From contig NZ_VRSV01000002.1 of NCBI RefSeq assembly GCF_008017415.1, positions 186,001-250,000 of the forward strand: 64,000 nt of DNA, read 5' to 3'. Below, one piece after another: positions 15,891 through 24,840 of the stretch. Below the pieces are notes generated by a model, which was given only the letters and a program-made list of their open reading frames with translations, did not search any database and was not told where the DNA came from. Each line of letters opens with the position of its first letter. Position 1 is the stretch's first letter. Origin of the DNA: Microbacterium hatanonis. Its GTDB lineage: Bacteria; Actinomycetota; Actinomycetes; Actinomycetales; Microbacteriaceae. Made by a program: the position numbers and the translations under genes.

Positions 15891-18800
15891 TCAGAGCGCG
15901 GCGACCTCGGCGGCGTGGCTCAGCTCGATGAGCTGCTCGAGAGCTGCGTCGGGGATCTCCACCCCGGGGAAACGGGCGAACTGACCCATCGGCATCGACT
16001 CGACCATCTTCAGCATGTTGCCGTTGTCGTCGGCCGCGTCGAGCTGCTCCTGGCTGGCGTCCGCCATCATCGCCTGCATCAGCGCGGGGCCGACCACGGG
16101 GTGGCCGAACCACTCGCCCACGGTCGAGCCCAGCGTGAGCGGCTCGGGCCGGTCGGTGTCGCCCTCGATCGCGACGTCGGCGGCGAGCGCGATGTCGACC
16201 GACGACCGGCCGATCTCGACGGTGTAGGTGCCCGGCTGCACCCACCAGCGGTCCTTCCCGGCGTCCCAGTGCGCGAACGAGCGCCGGCTCAACGCGATCT
16301 CGACGGTGGCCGACTCTCCCGGAGCCAGCTCGACCTTCGCGAACCCGGCGAGCTCGCGCACCGGTCGGCGCACGCTCGATCGGGCGGGGGCGAGATAGAC
16401 CTGCACGATCTCGGAACCCGCGACCTCGCCGGTGTTGCGCACCGTGACCGACACCGACGCCGCATCCGGCCCGGTCACGGTCGCCTCGACGGCGTCGTAG
16501 GCGAAGGTCGTGTAGCTCAGACCGTGGCCGAAGGGGTAGCGCACCGGGTGGCCGGTCGACGTGTAGTAGCGGTAGCCGACGAAGACGCCCTCGCCGTAGC
16601 GCACCGCGAGGTTGTCGCCGGGGAAGTTCAGGTACGACGGGGTGTCTTCGAGCCGCAGCGGGATCGTCTCCGCCAGGCGCCCCGACGGGTTGACGGCACC
16701 GGTGAGCACGTCGGCGAGCGCGCTGCCGACGGCCTGCCCCAGAGCCCAGCCCTCGACGATCGCGTCGACGGTGTCGTGCCACGGTTCGAGCGAGACGACG
16801 CCGCCGTTCGAGAGCACCACCACCGTGCGCCCCGCTCGGCCGGCGACGGCCTGGATCAGCGCGACGTGGTCGGCGGGGAGGTCGATGTGGGTGCGGTCGA
16901 AGCCCTCGGACTGGTCCTTCTCGTACAGCCCGACGAACACCACCGCCACGTCGGCCTCGGCCGCAGCATCCGCGGCCTCCTGCCTGAGCGCGTCGGCGTC
17001 CGTGTCGCCGTAGCCGGGCGCGTACTGAACGCGGTCGTCGCCGAGTGCCGCGCGCAGCTGGTCGAGGGGCACGTCGAGCCGCGTCGGATTGACGTGGGAG
17101 CTGCCGCCGCCCTGGTACTGCGGGTGCTCGGCGAGTGCGCCGATCACGGCGATCCGCTGCCCCGCGACCAGCGGGAGGGTCGCGTGCTCGTTGCGCAGGA
17201 GCACGACGGATGCTGCGGCCGCCCGGCGCGCGAGCGCGTGATGCGCGTCGGCGTCGAAGGGCTCCGTCTCGGCGGGAAGGGCGGTGCGCTCCACCAGCGC
17301 GGCCAGGCGGGCGACGGCCTCGTCGACCGCACCGCGGTCGAGCCGGCCCTCGCGCACGGCGGCGACGATCGCTCCCGTGCCCTCCTCCCCGGTGCCCGGC
17401 ATCTCGAGGTCGAGCCCGGCCCGGAGCGCCTCGACGCGATCCTTGATCGCGCCCCAGTCCGACACGACGAGCCCGTCGTAGCCCCACTCCTCGCGGAGCA
17501 GCTCGGTGAGGAGCCAACGGTTCTCGGATGCGAAGACCCCGTTGATCGCGTTGTACGCGCTCATGATCGACGTGGGGTTCGCCTCGGTCACCACCCGCTC
17601 GAACGCGGGGAGGTAGATCTCACGGAGGGCCCGGTCGTCCACCTCGGCGGAGACCTGCATGCGGTCGGTCTCCTGGCTGTTGACGGCGAAGTGCTTCACC
17701 GAGGTGCCGACCCCCGTCGACTGGACACCGTGCACGTACTCGGCGGCGAGGACCCCCGTGAGCAGCGGGTCCTCGGAGAGGTACTCGAAGGTGCGACCGC
17801 CCAGGGGCGACCGCTTGATGTTGATCGCCGGTCCCAGCAGCATGTTGACCCGCAGCGCCCGGGCCTCCCGGCCGAGGGCCGTTCCGACCTCGCGGATGAG
17901 ATCGCGATCCCAGCTCGATCCGATCGCCGCCCCCGGGGGGAAGCAGGTCGCGGGGACGCTGTCGTTGAATCCGAGGTTGTCGGCGGTTCCCTCCTGGCGG
18001 CGCACACCGTGCGGTCCGTCGACCATGACCATCGAGGCGACCCCCGCGCCCTCGTTCGTCGACCAGAAGTCGCGACCGGTCAACAGGCGCGCCTGCTCCA
18101 CGAGGCCGGTGTCGACGGTCTCCGCGACCGGCGCGGTGAGGATCTCGGCGGGGATCTCCTCCCCCGCGGCGAGCGCGGCGAAGCCGCGCTCCCAGTCGGC
18201 GAGCACTCCGGCGGGATCGGGCAGCATCGCGCTGATCTGCCTCGGGGTGGTCTCGCCCTGTCCTCGCAGGCCGCCCGACATGTGCTCGGCCGCCTCGGGT
18301 ATCCACTTGCCGATCACACCGGTGAACACCGCCATCGCCCGCTCGTCGTCGATGATGTCGCCCAGCCGGGAGTCGACGTCGAACGTGCGCTGCTCGACGC
18401 TGTCGACCTCGAACGCCTCGGCGAAGGAGTGCGTGCCGGGCCCGACCTCGTGGGTGGCGCCCGAGGGGAGCTCGACCACGCCGGTCGCCCCGACGGGCAC
18501 CTCCACCGTCAGCGCGAGACGGCCCGCGTCGATCGTCCAGCTCGAGGCCGCCCGACCGTACGGGGTGTCGAGCGTCGCCGACGCCGATGCGATCTGCCGG
18601 CGGGGCGGCTGGGGGGCGAAGAGGATGCGGCGGTACCCCGGAGCTGCGGGAGCGAGCCCCGCGACGACCCGGTGCATCCAGTCCGCGACTGCGCCGAAGG
18701 CGTAGTGGTTGAACGACGTCATCCCCGACGGGTTGACGGTGCCGTCCGGCAGCAGCGAGTCCCAGCGCTCCCAGATCGTGGTGGCCCCCTGGCGCACCGT

Positions 18801-20948
18801 GTACAGCCACGAGGGCGACTCGGTCTGGAGCAGCAGGCGGTAGGCGGTGTCGACGTGGCCGTTCGCGCTGAGCGCGTCGGTGACGATCGGGGTGCCGATG
18901 AAGCCGGTGGAGATCTTGTAGCCGCTCTCGGCGACGATCACGGCCAGGCGGTCGGCCGCCCGCTGACGGGCGGCGGGGTCGTCGATGAGGTCGAACACCA
19001 GGGCGAGCGCGTACGCCGTCGTGGAATCGGACAGAAGTCGGCCCGACGGCGAGACGTACTCGCGGTGGAACGCCGTGCGCACCTCGTCGGCGAGCGCGCC
19101 GTAGCGCGCAGCATCCTCGTCACGGCCGAGGAGGGCCGCGGTCTCGGCGACGATCCGCGCCGAGCGCGCGAAGTACGCCGTGGCGACGATCTCGGGGTAG
19201 GTCTGAGCCTGCTCGGGCCGGTGGGCCGGAGCCGTGGGGTCGAGCCAGTCGCCGAACTGGAAGCCCGCGCTCCAGACCCGGTCGTCACCGGCGGCGGCGG
19301 TCACCTCGTCGACCCACGCGGTCATGCTGTCGTACTGGGTCTCGAGCACGCCCGCGTCGCCGTAGGCCTGATAGATCGTCCAGGGCACGACGGTCGCCGC
19401 ATCCGCCCACCCGGCCGTCGGCCCGCTGTACCCGGTGACGATCGCGGGCACCACCATCGGGGTGCCGCCGAGGGCGCGCTGCTCGGCGGCGAGGTCTTTC
19501 AGCCACGAGGCGAGGAAGCCGGCGGAGTCGTAGAGGTAGGTCGCGGTGGGGGCGAAGACCTGCAGGTCGCCGGTCCATCCGAGGCGCTCGTCGCGCTGCG
19601 GGCAGTCGGTGGGCACGTCGACGAAGTTGCCCTTCATGCCCCACACGACGTTCTCGTGCAGACGGTCGACGAGCTCGTCGGACGCGTCGAACCAGCCGGT
19701 GCGCGCCATGTCCGAGTGCAGTACCTCGGCCACGATGTCGGCCGGGTCGAGATCGCCCGGCCATCCGGCGACCTCGGCGTAGCGGAACCCGTGGAACGTG
19801 AAGCGGGGCGCCCAGGTCTCGACCCCGCGGCCTACGAGCGTGTAGGTGTCGGTCGCCTTCGCGCCGCGCAGCGGAGCGGTCGCCAGCTCGCCGTGCTCCA
19901 GGACCTCGGCGTGACGCAGGGTGACCACTGTCCCCGCCTCGCCCGTGACCCTCAGACGCAGCCGGCCGACGAGGTTCTGGCCGAAGTCGAGGATCGTCGC
20001 GCCCGACGGCGAGGTCAGCACCTCCTGCACCGCGCGCTGCTCGACCACGCGCACCGGCGGGCCGTCGGGGGCGACGAGCTCGACGTCTCCGAGGTCGCGC
20101 TCGACGACGGGAGTCCAGTCCCCCGCATCGAACGCGACCGACGACCACCCCGGCTCGAAGGCGCGGGCGTCGTAGTGCTCGCCGTTGTAGAGGTCGGCGG
20201 AGGTGATCGCTCCGGCACCGCTGACCCAGTCGGTGCCGGATGCGACGACCTGGCGGGTGCCGTCGGCGTAGGTGACCTCGACCTGCACCAGCACGGCGAG
20301 GTCCGATCCGTAGAGCGCCCGCTTCTGCGCCCAGCCGAGGTACCCGCGCCACCATCCGTCGCCGAGCCATGCGCCGATCGCGTTGGCGCCCGCGACGAGG
20401 TGCTCGGTCACGTCGTAGGTGCTGTACCGAAGACGCGACCCGTAGGTCGTCCAGCCGGGTGCGAGCTCGTCGTCCCCGACGCGGCGCCCGTTGATCTCCA
20501 GCTGGAAGAGCCCGTGGCCGGTCGCGTAGGCACGAGCAGCCACGATCTCGTCGTCGCGGAGATCGAACGACCCGCGGACGAGGGGGGAGGCCACGGTCTC
20601 GTCGGCGGGACCGACGAGCCGCGCCGACCAGTCGGCCGCATCGAGCAGCCCCGCCTCGACGGACGACCACTCGCTCCACGCGCTGACCGACCCGTCCGCG
20701 CCCGTGACCCGCACGCGCACGTCCTGCCGCTCGCGGGAGGTGAGGGGTGCGAACGGCCACGCGACGAGCACCGAGTCGCCGCCGTCGACGGTGGCCGTCG
20801 CGCCGTCGCGCCGCTCGATCTCGACCCCGGCCTGCACCCAGCCGTTCGGAGCGCCCGAGGTGATCCACGACAGGCGCGGGCGCGCCTCGCCGATCCCCCG
20901 CGCGGTGCGGTGGTGTTCGAAGCGGACGGGGGCGACGGTCAGCGTCAT
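15891..20948 (-). CDS. GH78 alpha-L-rhamnosidase fused to GH3 beta-glucosidase
   Basis: One uninterrupted frame of 1685 residues. Residues 1 to about 840 are a complete GH78 rhamnosidase (N-terminal beta domains; DVPTDCPQRDERLGWTGD and WERWDSL in the (alpha/alpha)6 barrel; C-terminal beta domain). About 840-950 is a linker region. From about 950 is a complete GH3 enzyme: MVDGPHGVRRQ, KHFAVNSQETDR, nucleophile D1164 in VVSDWGAIKD, and a Fn3-like domain near 1480-1570. There is no signal peptide. Such a protein could strip rhamnose and then glucose from plant rhamnoglucosides. Start ATG 20948 has GGAG eight bases upstream and follows the MFS stop by 38 bases. A lost stop between two genes is the alternative to a true fusion. 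Confidence 0.88.
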   Translation of the reverse strand: MTLTVAPVRFEHHRTARGIGEARPRLSWITSGAPNGWVQAGVEIERRDGATATVDGGDSVLVAWPFAPLTSRERQDVRVRVTGADGSVSAWSEWSSVEAGLLDAADWSARLVGPADETVASPLVRGSFDLRDDEIVAARAYATGHGLFQLEINGRRVGDDELAPGWTTYGSRLRYSTYDVTEHLVAGANAIGAWLGDGWWRGYLGWAQKRALYGSDLAVLVQVEVTYADGTRQVVASGTDWVSGAGAITSADLYNGEHYDARAFEPGWSSVAFDAGDWTPVVERDLGDVELVAPDGPPVRVVEQRAVQEVLTSPSGATILDFGQNLVGRLRLRVTGEAGTVVTLRHAEVLEHGELATAPLRGAKATDTYTLVGRGVETWAPRFTFHGFRYAEVAGWPGDLDPADIVAEVLHSDMARTGWFDASDELVDRLHENVVWGMKGNFVDVPTDCPQRDERLGWTGDLQVFAPTATYLYDSAGFLASWLKDLAAEQRALGGTPMVVPAIVTGYSGPTAGWADAATVVPWTIYQAYGDAGVLETQYDSMTAWVDEVTAAAGDDRVWSAGFQFGDWLDPTAPAHRPEQAQTYPEIVATAYFARSARIVAETAALLGRDEDAARYGALADEVRTAFHREYVSPSGRLLSDSTTAYALALVFDLIDDPAARQRAADRLAVIVAESGYKISTGFIGTPIVTDALSANGHVDTAYRLLLQTESPSWLYTVRQGATTIWERWDSLLPDGTVNPSGMTSFNHYAFGAVADWMHRVVAGLAPAAPGYRRILFAPQPPRRQIASASATLDTPYGRAASSWTIDAGRLALTVEVPVGATGVVELPSGATHEVGPGTHSFAEAFEVDSVEQRTFDVDSRLGDIIDDERAMAVFTGVIGKWIPEAAEHMSGGLRGQGETTPRQISAMLPDPAGVLADWERGFAALAAGEEIPAEILTAPVAETVDTGLVEQARLLTGRDFWSTNEGAGVASMVMVDGPHGVRRQEGTADNLGFNDSVPATCFPPGAAIGSSWDRDLIREVGTALGREARALRVNMLLGPAINIKRSPLGGRTFEYLSEDPLLTGVLAAEYVHGVQSTGVGTSVKHFAVNSQETDRMQVSAEVDDRALREIYLPAFERVVTEANPTSIMSAYNAINGVFASENRWLLTELLREEWGYDGLVVSDWGAIKDRVEALRAGLDLEMPGTGEEGTGAIVAAVREGRLDRGAVDEAVARLAALVERTALPAETEPFDADAHHALARRAAAASVVLLRNEHATLPLVAGQRIAVIGALAEHPQYQGGGSSHVNPTRLDVPLDQLRAALGDDRVQYAPGYGDTDADALRQEAADAAAEADVAVVFVGLYEKDQSEGFDRTHIDLPADHVALIQAVAGRAGRTVVVLSNGGVVSLEPWHDTVDAIVEGWALGQAVGSALADVLTGAVNPSGRLAETIPLRLEDTPSYLNFPGDNLAVRYGEGVFVGYRYYTSTGHPVRYPFGHGLSYTTFAYDAVEATVTGPDAASVSVTVRNTGEVAGSEIVQVYLAPARSSVRRPVRELAGFAKVELAPGESATVEIALSRRSFAHWDAGKDRWWVQPGTYTVEIGRSSVDIALAADVAIEGDTDRPEPLTLGSTVGEWFGHPVVGPALMQAMMADASQEQLDAADDNGNMLKMVESMPMGQFARFPGVEIPDAALEQLIELSHAAEVAAL

Positions 20949-20986
20949 GGGAGGGTCTCCGGGGTCGTTTCGGGTGGGGGATCGGG

Positions 20987-22333
20987 TCAGCGAACCGAGC
21001 GGATGCGAAGCACCACGGCTCCGGCGATGACGACGGATGCTGCGGCCACGATGAACAGCAGCGCGTAGTTGCGGTCGTCGCCGGTCACTCCGATGAGGAG
21101 GATGCCGGATGCGGCGAGCGGGGCGAGCGACTGCGGGATCGACGTGGCGAACCCGGTGATGCCCATGAAGCGGCCGGCATCGGTCTCGCGCTCGGGGAGC
21201 ACATCGAGAAGCAGCGCCTGGTCGACCGCGGCGAACAGCCCGAGGCCCACGGACGTGGTCAGCGAGCCCACGATGAGCATCGTGAGGTCGGGCGCGAAGG
21301 CCTGAGCCAGCATGCCGCCCGCCATGATCAGACCGCCGATCGTGATGAAGAGACGACGACGACGCAATCTGTCGGAGAGGAACCCGCCGCCGATGGCGCC
21401 GAGCGTCACGGCGAGGATGCCGCCCAGGCTCAGCGACGCGATGATGCCGGCGACAGACTCGACCGTGATCCCCAGCCGGTCGGCGAAGAAGTAGGCCGTG
21501 TAGGTCGTGTTCAGGGTGATGCCGGTGTAGAAGAAGAATCTCCCGAGCCAGTTCCACGAGAAGTCGGGGTGCTTGCGCGGGTTGTAGAGGTACTTCGCGA
21601 GCAGCTGCGCGACCGTGATGGGCTCCTTCGACAGGCCCCGGCTGTCGTCCTCGTGCACGAGCAGCACGAACAGCAGCACGAACAGCACGCCGACCGACCC
21701 CGGGACGAGGAAGAGCAGAAGCGGGTCACCGGTGAAGAACTGGGCGAGCACCACGCCGAAGACGGGCGCGATCTGCGTGGCGAAGCTCGTCAGGCCCGCG
21801 ACCTTGCCGCGCTGCGATTCGGGGAGCCGATCGGCGGTCGAGATCTGCAGGTTGCTGAGGGCCGTGCCCCAGCCCCACTGTGCGAGGACCCAGCCGGCAC
21901 CGAGCACGAAGACGTTAGGTGACAGCGCCATCACCACGAGCGAGACGACGCCGACGAGCATGCCGCCCACCATGAACGGGCGACGGCGCCCGACGCGGGT
22001 GCGGGTGCGGTCGGACCAGACGCCCATGAACGGGGAGGTGAGCATCACGAACAGGGCGCCGGCGCCGGTGATGAACCCCAGGTACTCGGGGTGGCCGGGA
22101 GCGAGGGTGTTGACGCGGATCGTCAACGAGATCGCGAGCGGGGTGATGAAGGCCATGAACACGCCGAACTGGGCGAGCACCATGAACCAGATGTAGCGGG
22201 AGCCGACCTTGGGAAGATCGGGTCGGGCAGACGCATCTGTCTCTTCGGCTGTCGCGGTCGAGTCGACCGGCGCCGCGGGAAGCGTGGCCGCAAGGGGCGT
22301 GACGAGCGGTTCGTCGTGGGGAGAGGGGCTCAT
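20987..22333 (-). CDS. MFS / GPH-type sugar or glycoside symporter
   Basis: 448 residues, about 12 membrane helices after a 50-residue polar N-terminal tail. Loop motif GVWSDRTRTRVGRRRPFM between helices 2 and 3 is the conserved signature of GPH/sucrose-type MFS symporters, and GGGFLSDRLRRRR repeats it in the second half. Start ATG 22333 has GGAG seven bases upstream; an in-frame upstream codon lies in the operator and is rejected. It is first gene of the operon with the GH78-GH3 enzyme and is divergent from lacI-type 22461-23456. Likely cargo is a rhamnosylated glycoside that the cytoplasmic fusion then degrades; the cargo is an inference from the operon. Confidence 0.88.
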   Translation of the reverse strand: MSPSPHDEPLVTPLAATLPAAPVDSTATAEETDASARPDLPKVGSRYIWFMVLAQFGVFMAFITPLAISLTIRVNTLAPGHPEYLGFITGAGALFVMLTSPFMGVWSDRTRTRVGRRRPFMVGGMLVGVVSLVVMALSPNVFVLGAGWVLAQWGWGTALSNLQISTADRLPESQRGKVAGLTSFATQIAPVFGVVLAQFFTGDPLLLFLVPGSVGVLFVLLFVLLVHEDDSRGLSKEPITVAQLLAKYLYNPRKHPDFSWNWLGRFFFYTGITLNTTYTAYFFADRLGITVESVAGIIASLSLGGILAVTLGAIGGGFLSDRLRRRRLFITIGGLIMAGGMLAQAFAPDLTMLIVGSLTTSVGLGLFAAVDQALLLDVLPERETDAGRFMGITGFATSIPQSLAPLAASGILLIGVTGDDRNYALLFIVAAASVVIAGAVVLRIRSVR

Positions 22334-22373
22334 CGAGACTCCATCGTCAGGAGGGGGCCCATCGGCCCGACCA

Positions 22374-22393
22374 TTGCTAGCGCGCGCTAGCCA
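22374..22393. promoter_or_regulatory. LacI-type operator O1
   Basis: TTGCTAGCGCGCGCTAGCCA, symmetric at 18 of 20 positions with a perfect 16-bp core (22376-22391). It lies 40 bases before the MFS start, between the divergent MFS and LacI genes. The central CG step is typical of LacI-family sites. Confidence 0.8.
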
Positions 22394-22411
22394 GCTCACC
22401 GTAATCTACGA

Positions 22412-22430
22412 TGGCTAGCGCGCGCAACCA
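22412..22430. promoter_or_regulatory. LacI-type operator O2
   Basis: TGGCTAGCGCGCGCAACCA repeats the O1 half-site TGGCTAGCGC exactly, with a degenerate second half one base shorter. Centres of O1 and O2 are about 37 bases apart, flanking the promoter sequence CGTAATCTACG. Confidence 0.75.
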
Positions 22431-22460
22431 CGATCACGGCGCGCAGGAGCTCGAGGATCG

Positions 22461-23456
22461 ATGGAGCAACGCGAACTCTCCAAGCGGGTCACCGCGGCCG
22501 ACGTCGCACGCTCGCTGGGGCTGTCGCGGGCCACCGTCGGCTTCGTGCTCAACAACACCGCCGGCCAGACCATCTCCGAGGCCACCCGCCGACGCGTGAT
22601 CGCGGAGGCGGAGAGACTGGGCTACCGCCCGCACCAGGCGGCGCGCGCCCTCGCGAGCGGCCAGAGCCGGATCGTGCTGCTCGTGCTCCCGGATTGGCCG
22701 ATCGACCACAGCATCCGCGTCCATCTCGACGAGGCGTCGATCGTGCTGGACCGCGCGGGGTACTCGCTCGTGACCACCACGCCCCACGCCGACGGCCACG
22801 CCCCGCCGCTCTGGGAGACGCTGAACCCCGACGTGGTGATGGGACTGCTGCCCTTCACCGCGAAGACGCTCGCGCAGATGCGACGCCGCGGGGTGCGACG
22901 CATCGTCCCCGATGCACCGGCGTCGCCGGCACCCGCCGAAGGGGGCGACGGGTTCGCCCTCGGACCCCGCGCTCAGGTGGAGCACCTGCGGGGCCGCGGG
23001 TATCGCCGCCTCGCGTTCGCCGGCTCGCCCGACCCCCGGCTGTCGGGGCTCGTCGCCGAACGCCGCGCCCTCGCCCACCGCAGCGCCGATCGGCTGTCGG
23101 ATGTCGATCTCGTCGCCGACGCCGACATCTCCCCCGACACCGTGGCGTCTGTGCTGTCGGACTGGGTGCGCGACGGCGTCGACGGCGTTGTCGCCTACAA
23201 CGACGACATCGCGGCACTGCTCGTCGGAACGGCGCTGCGCTCGGGCATCGCCGTCCCGGAGCAGATCGCGGTGATCGGTCACGACGACACACCCGTCGCC
23301 TCCCTCTTCGTCCCCGCACTCTCGAGCATCCGCATCGACAGCGCCGGGCTCGGCCGCTACCTCGCCGAGGTCGCCCTGGCCGCGATCGACGGGCGGCCGA
23401 CGCCTCCGCCGGGACGCGCCGGCGAAGCGACGGTCGCGCATCGCGAGACCACCTAG
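22461..23456 (+). CDS. LacI-family transcriptional regulator
   Basis: 331 residues. The N-terminal LacI helix-turn-helix and hinge are clear: VTAADVARSLGLSRATVGFVLN at about 10-31, then ISEATRRRVIAEAERLGYRPHQAARALASG at about 37-66, which includes the minor-groove hinge. The rest is a periplasmic-binding-type sensor with GVVAYNDDIAALL, IAVIGHDD and LSSIRID. ATG 22461 follows GAGGATCG. It is divergent from the MFS and GH78-GH3 operon and two operators of the expected type lie between them, so it very likely represses that operon and itself; the inducer should be a glycoside or sugar product. It is followed by repeat copy B. Confidence 0.92.
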   Translation: MEQRELSKRVTAADVARSLGLSRATVGFVLNNTAGQTISEATRRRVIAEAERLGYRPHQAARALASGQSRIVLLVLPDWPIDHSIRVHLDEASIVLDRAGYSLVTTTPHADGHAPPLWETLNPDVVMGLLPFTAKTLAQMRRRGVRRIVPDAPASPAPAEGGDGFALGPRAQVEHLRGRGYRRLAFAGSPDPRLSGLVAERRALAHRSADRLSDVDLVADADISPDTVASVLSDWVRDGVDGVVAYNDDIAALLVGTALRSGIAVPEQIAVIGHDDTPVASLFVPALSSIRIDSAGLGRYLAEVALAAIDGRPTPPPGRAGEATVAHRETT

Positions 23457-23470
23457 CGCGGTCCGGCCGC

Positions 23471-23570
23471 GCGCAGCATCCGTCCGCCTCGCCGAGACGA
23501 CGGCCGGTCGCCGAGGCGACATGCTCTCGACGCCGAAAGGGTGTCGTCTCGGCGAGACGACGTCGTCTCG
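23471..23570. repeat. 100-bp intergenic repeat, copy B
   Basis: Partner of 15744-15843, about 80% identical without gaps. Within it CTCGCCGAGACGAC and GTCGTCTCGGCGAG are exact complements able to form a hairpin. It lies 15 bases after the lacI-type stop and before the M20 promoter. Confidence 0.8.
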
Positions 23571-23592
23571 ACGGCAGCGCCGCACGCACCCG

Positions 23593-23598
23593 TAGGCT
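23593..23598 (+). promoter_or_regulatory. -10 hexamer TAGGCT of the M20 gene (leaderless)
   Basis: TAGGCT followed by CGGGGC and ATG 23605. Confidence 0.6.
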
Positions 23599-23604
23599 CG
23601 GGGC

Positions 23605-24819
23605 ATGACGATCGACCTCGAAGCCCTGTACGTCGACCTGCACAAGCACCCGGAGCTGTCGTTCCAGGAGACCCGCACCGCCGGGGTGATCGTGCGCCAC
23701 CTCACCGAGCTCGGACTCGAGGTCGAGGAGGGGGTCGGACGCACCGGCCTCGTCACCTCGATCGTGAACGGGGACGGGCCGGTCGTCTGGCTGCGCGCCG
23801 ACATGGACGGCCTCCCCGTGCAGGAGCAGACCGGCCTCGACTACGCCAGCACCGCGAAGGGCACCGACCCCGCCGGGCTCGAGGTTCCCGTGATGCACGC
23901 GTGCGGTCACGACATGCACGTCTCGTCGCTCGTGGGCGCACTCGAGCGCCTCGTGAACACGAAGAGCGACTGGTCGGGAACCGTGGTCGCGGTGTTCCAG
24001 CCGGCCGAGGAGTACGGCGCGGGCTCGAAGGCGATGATCGCCGACGGCGTGCTCGACCGGTACCCGCGCCCCGACATCGTGCTCGGCCAGCACGTGACCC
24101 CGCTCCCGGCGGGCGTGATCGGCGTGCGCCCCGGCACGCAGATGGCCGCATCGGACGGGCTGACCGTCGTGCTGCACGGCCGCGGCGGGCACGGATCGCG
24201 CCCCCACTCCACGATCGACCCGGTGGTGATGGCCGCCGCCACCGTCATGCGCCTGCAGACGATCGTCTCGCGCGAGATCGACCCGAGAGACGTCGCCGTC
24301 GTGACGGTCGGCTCGATCCACGCGGGTCTGAAGAACAACATCATCCCCGCCGAGGCGAAGCTCGAACTGAGCCTGCGCTACCCGAACGACGAGGCGCGCG
24401 CCAAGGTGCTCGAGAAGGTCGAGCGCGTCATCAGGGCCGAGGCCGCCGCATCCGGCGCCGAGCAGACCCCGACGATCACGACCGACCACACCCTGCCGCC
24501 CACGATCAACGACGAGACCGCGACCGCGCGGCTGACGGGCGCCTTCCAGCGCGCGTTCGGCGACGACAGCGTCGTGGACCCCGGCATGTTCACCGGCAGC
24601 GAGGACGTGTCGTGGTTCGCCCGCGAGGCCGGCGTGCCGCTGGTGTTCTGGTTCTGGGGCGGCGTCGACCCGAAGAAGTTCGCGGATGCTGTGGCCGGCG
24701 GCACGCTCGACCGCGACGTCCCGACGAACCACTCGCCGTACTTCGCGCCCGTGCTGCAGCCGACCCTCGATCGCGGTGTCGAGAACCTCGTGGTCGCGGC
24801 TCGGGAGTTCCTCGCCTGA
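23605..24819 (+). CDS. M20 family amidohydrolase (IAA-amino acid hydrolase-like)
   Basis: 404-residue cytoplasmic metallo-amidohydrolase. Metal motifs: HKHPELSFQE near residue 14, RADMDGLPVQE, the ligand cluster HACGHDMHVSS, FQPAEEYGAGSKAMI with the catalytic Glu, and QHVTPLPAGVIG. The lid/dimer domain carries GRGGHGSRPH. These fit the AmhX/HipO/IAA-conjugate group that removes acyl groups from N-acyl amino acids. The substrate cannot be specified. The start is defined by TAGGCT-N6-ATG. The gene stands alone; map is convergent 21 bases downstream with no obvious hairpin between them. Confidence 0.88.
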   Translation: MTIDLEALYVDLHKHPELSFQETRTAGVIVRHLTELGLEVEEGVGRTGLVTSIVNGDGPVVWLRADMDGLPVQEQTGLDYASTAKGTDPAGLEVPVMHACGHDMHVSSLVGALERLVNTKSDWSGTVVAVFQPAEEYGAGSKAMIADGVLDRYPRPDIVLGQHVTPLPAGVIGVRPGTQMAASDGLTVVLHGRGGHGSRPHSTIDPVVMAAATVMRLQTIVSREIDPRDVAVVTVGSIHAGLKNNIIPAEAKLELSLRYPNDEARAKVLEKVERVIRAEAAASGAEQTPTITTDHTLPPTINDETATARLTGAFQRAFGDDSVVDPGMFTGSEDVSWFAREAGVPLVFWFWGGVDPKKFADAVAGGTLDRDVPTNHSPYFAPVLQPTLDRGVENLVVAAREFLA

Positions 24820-24840
24820 GGCCGACCCGCCGCGAACGGA

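Noticed and set aside
20949..21557. N-terminal extension of the GH78-GH3 frame across the MFS gene
   Set aside because: The extension is out-of-frame reading of the MFS coding sequence; ATG 20948 has a ribosome-binding site and GH78 similarity begins there.
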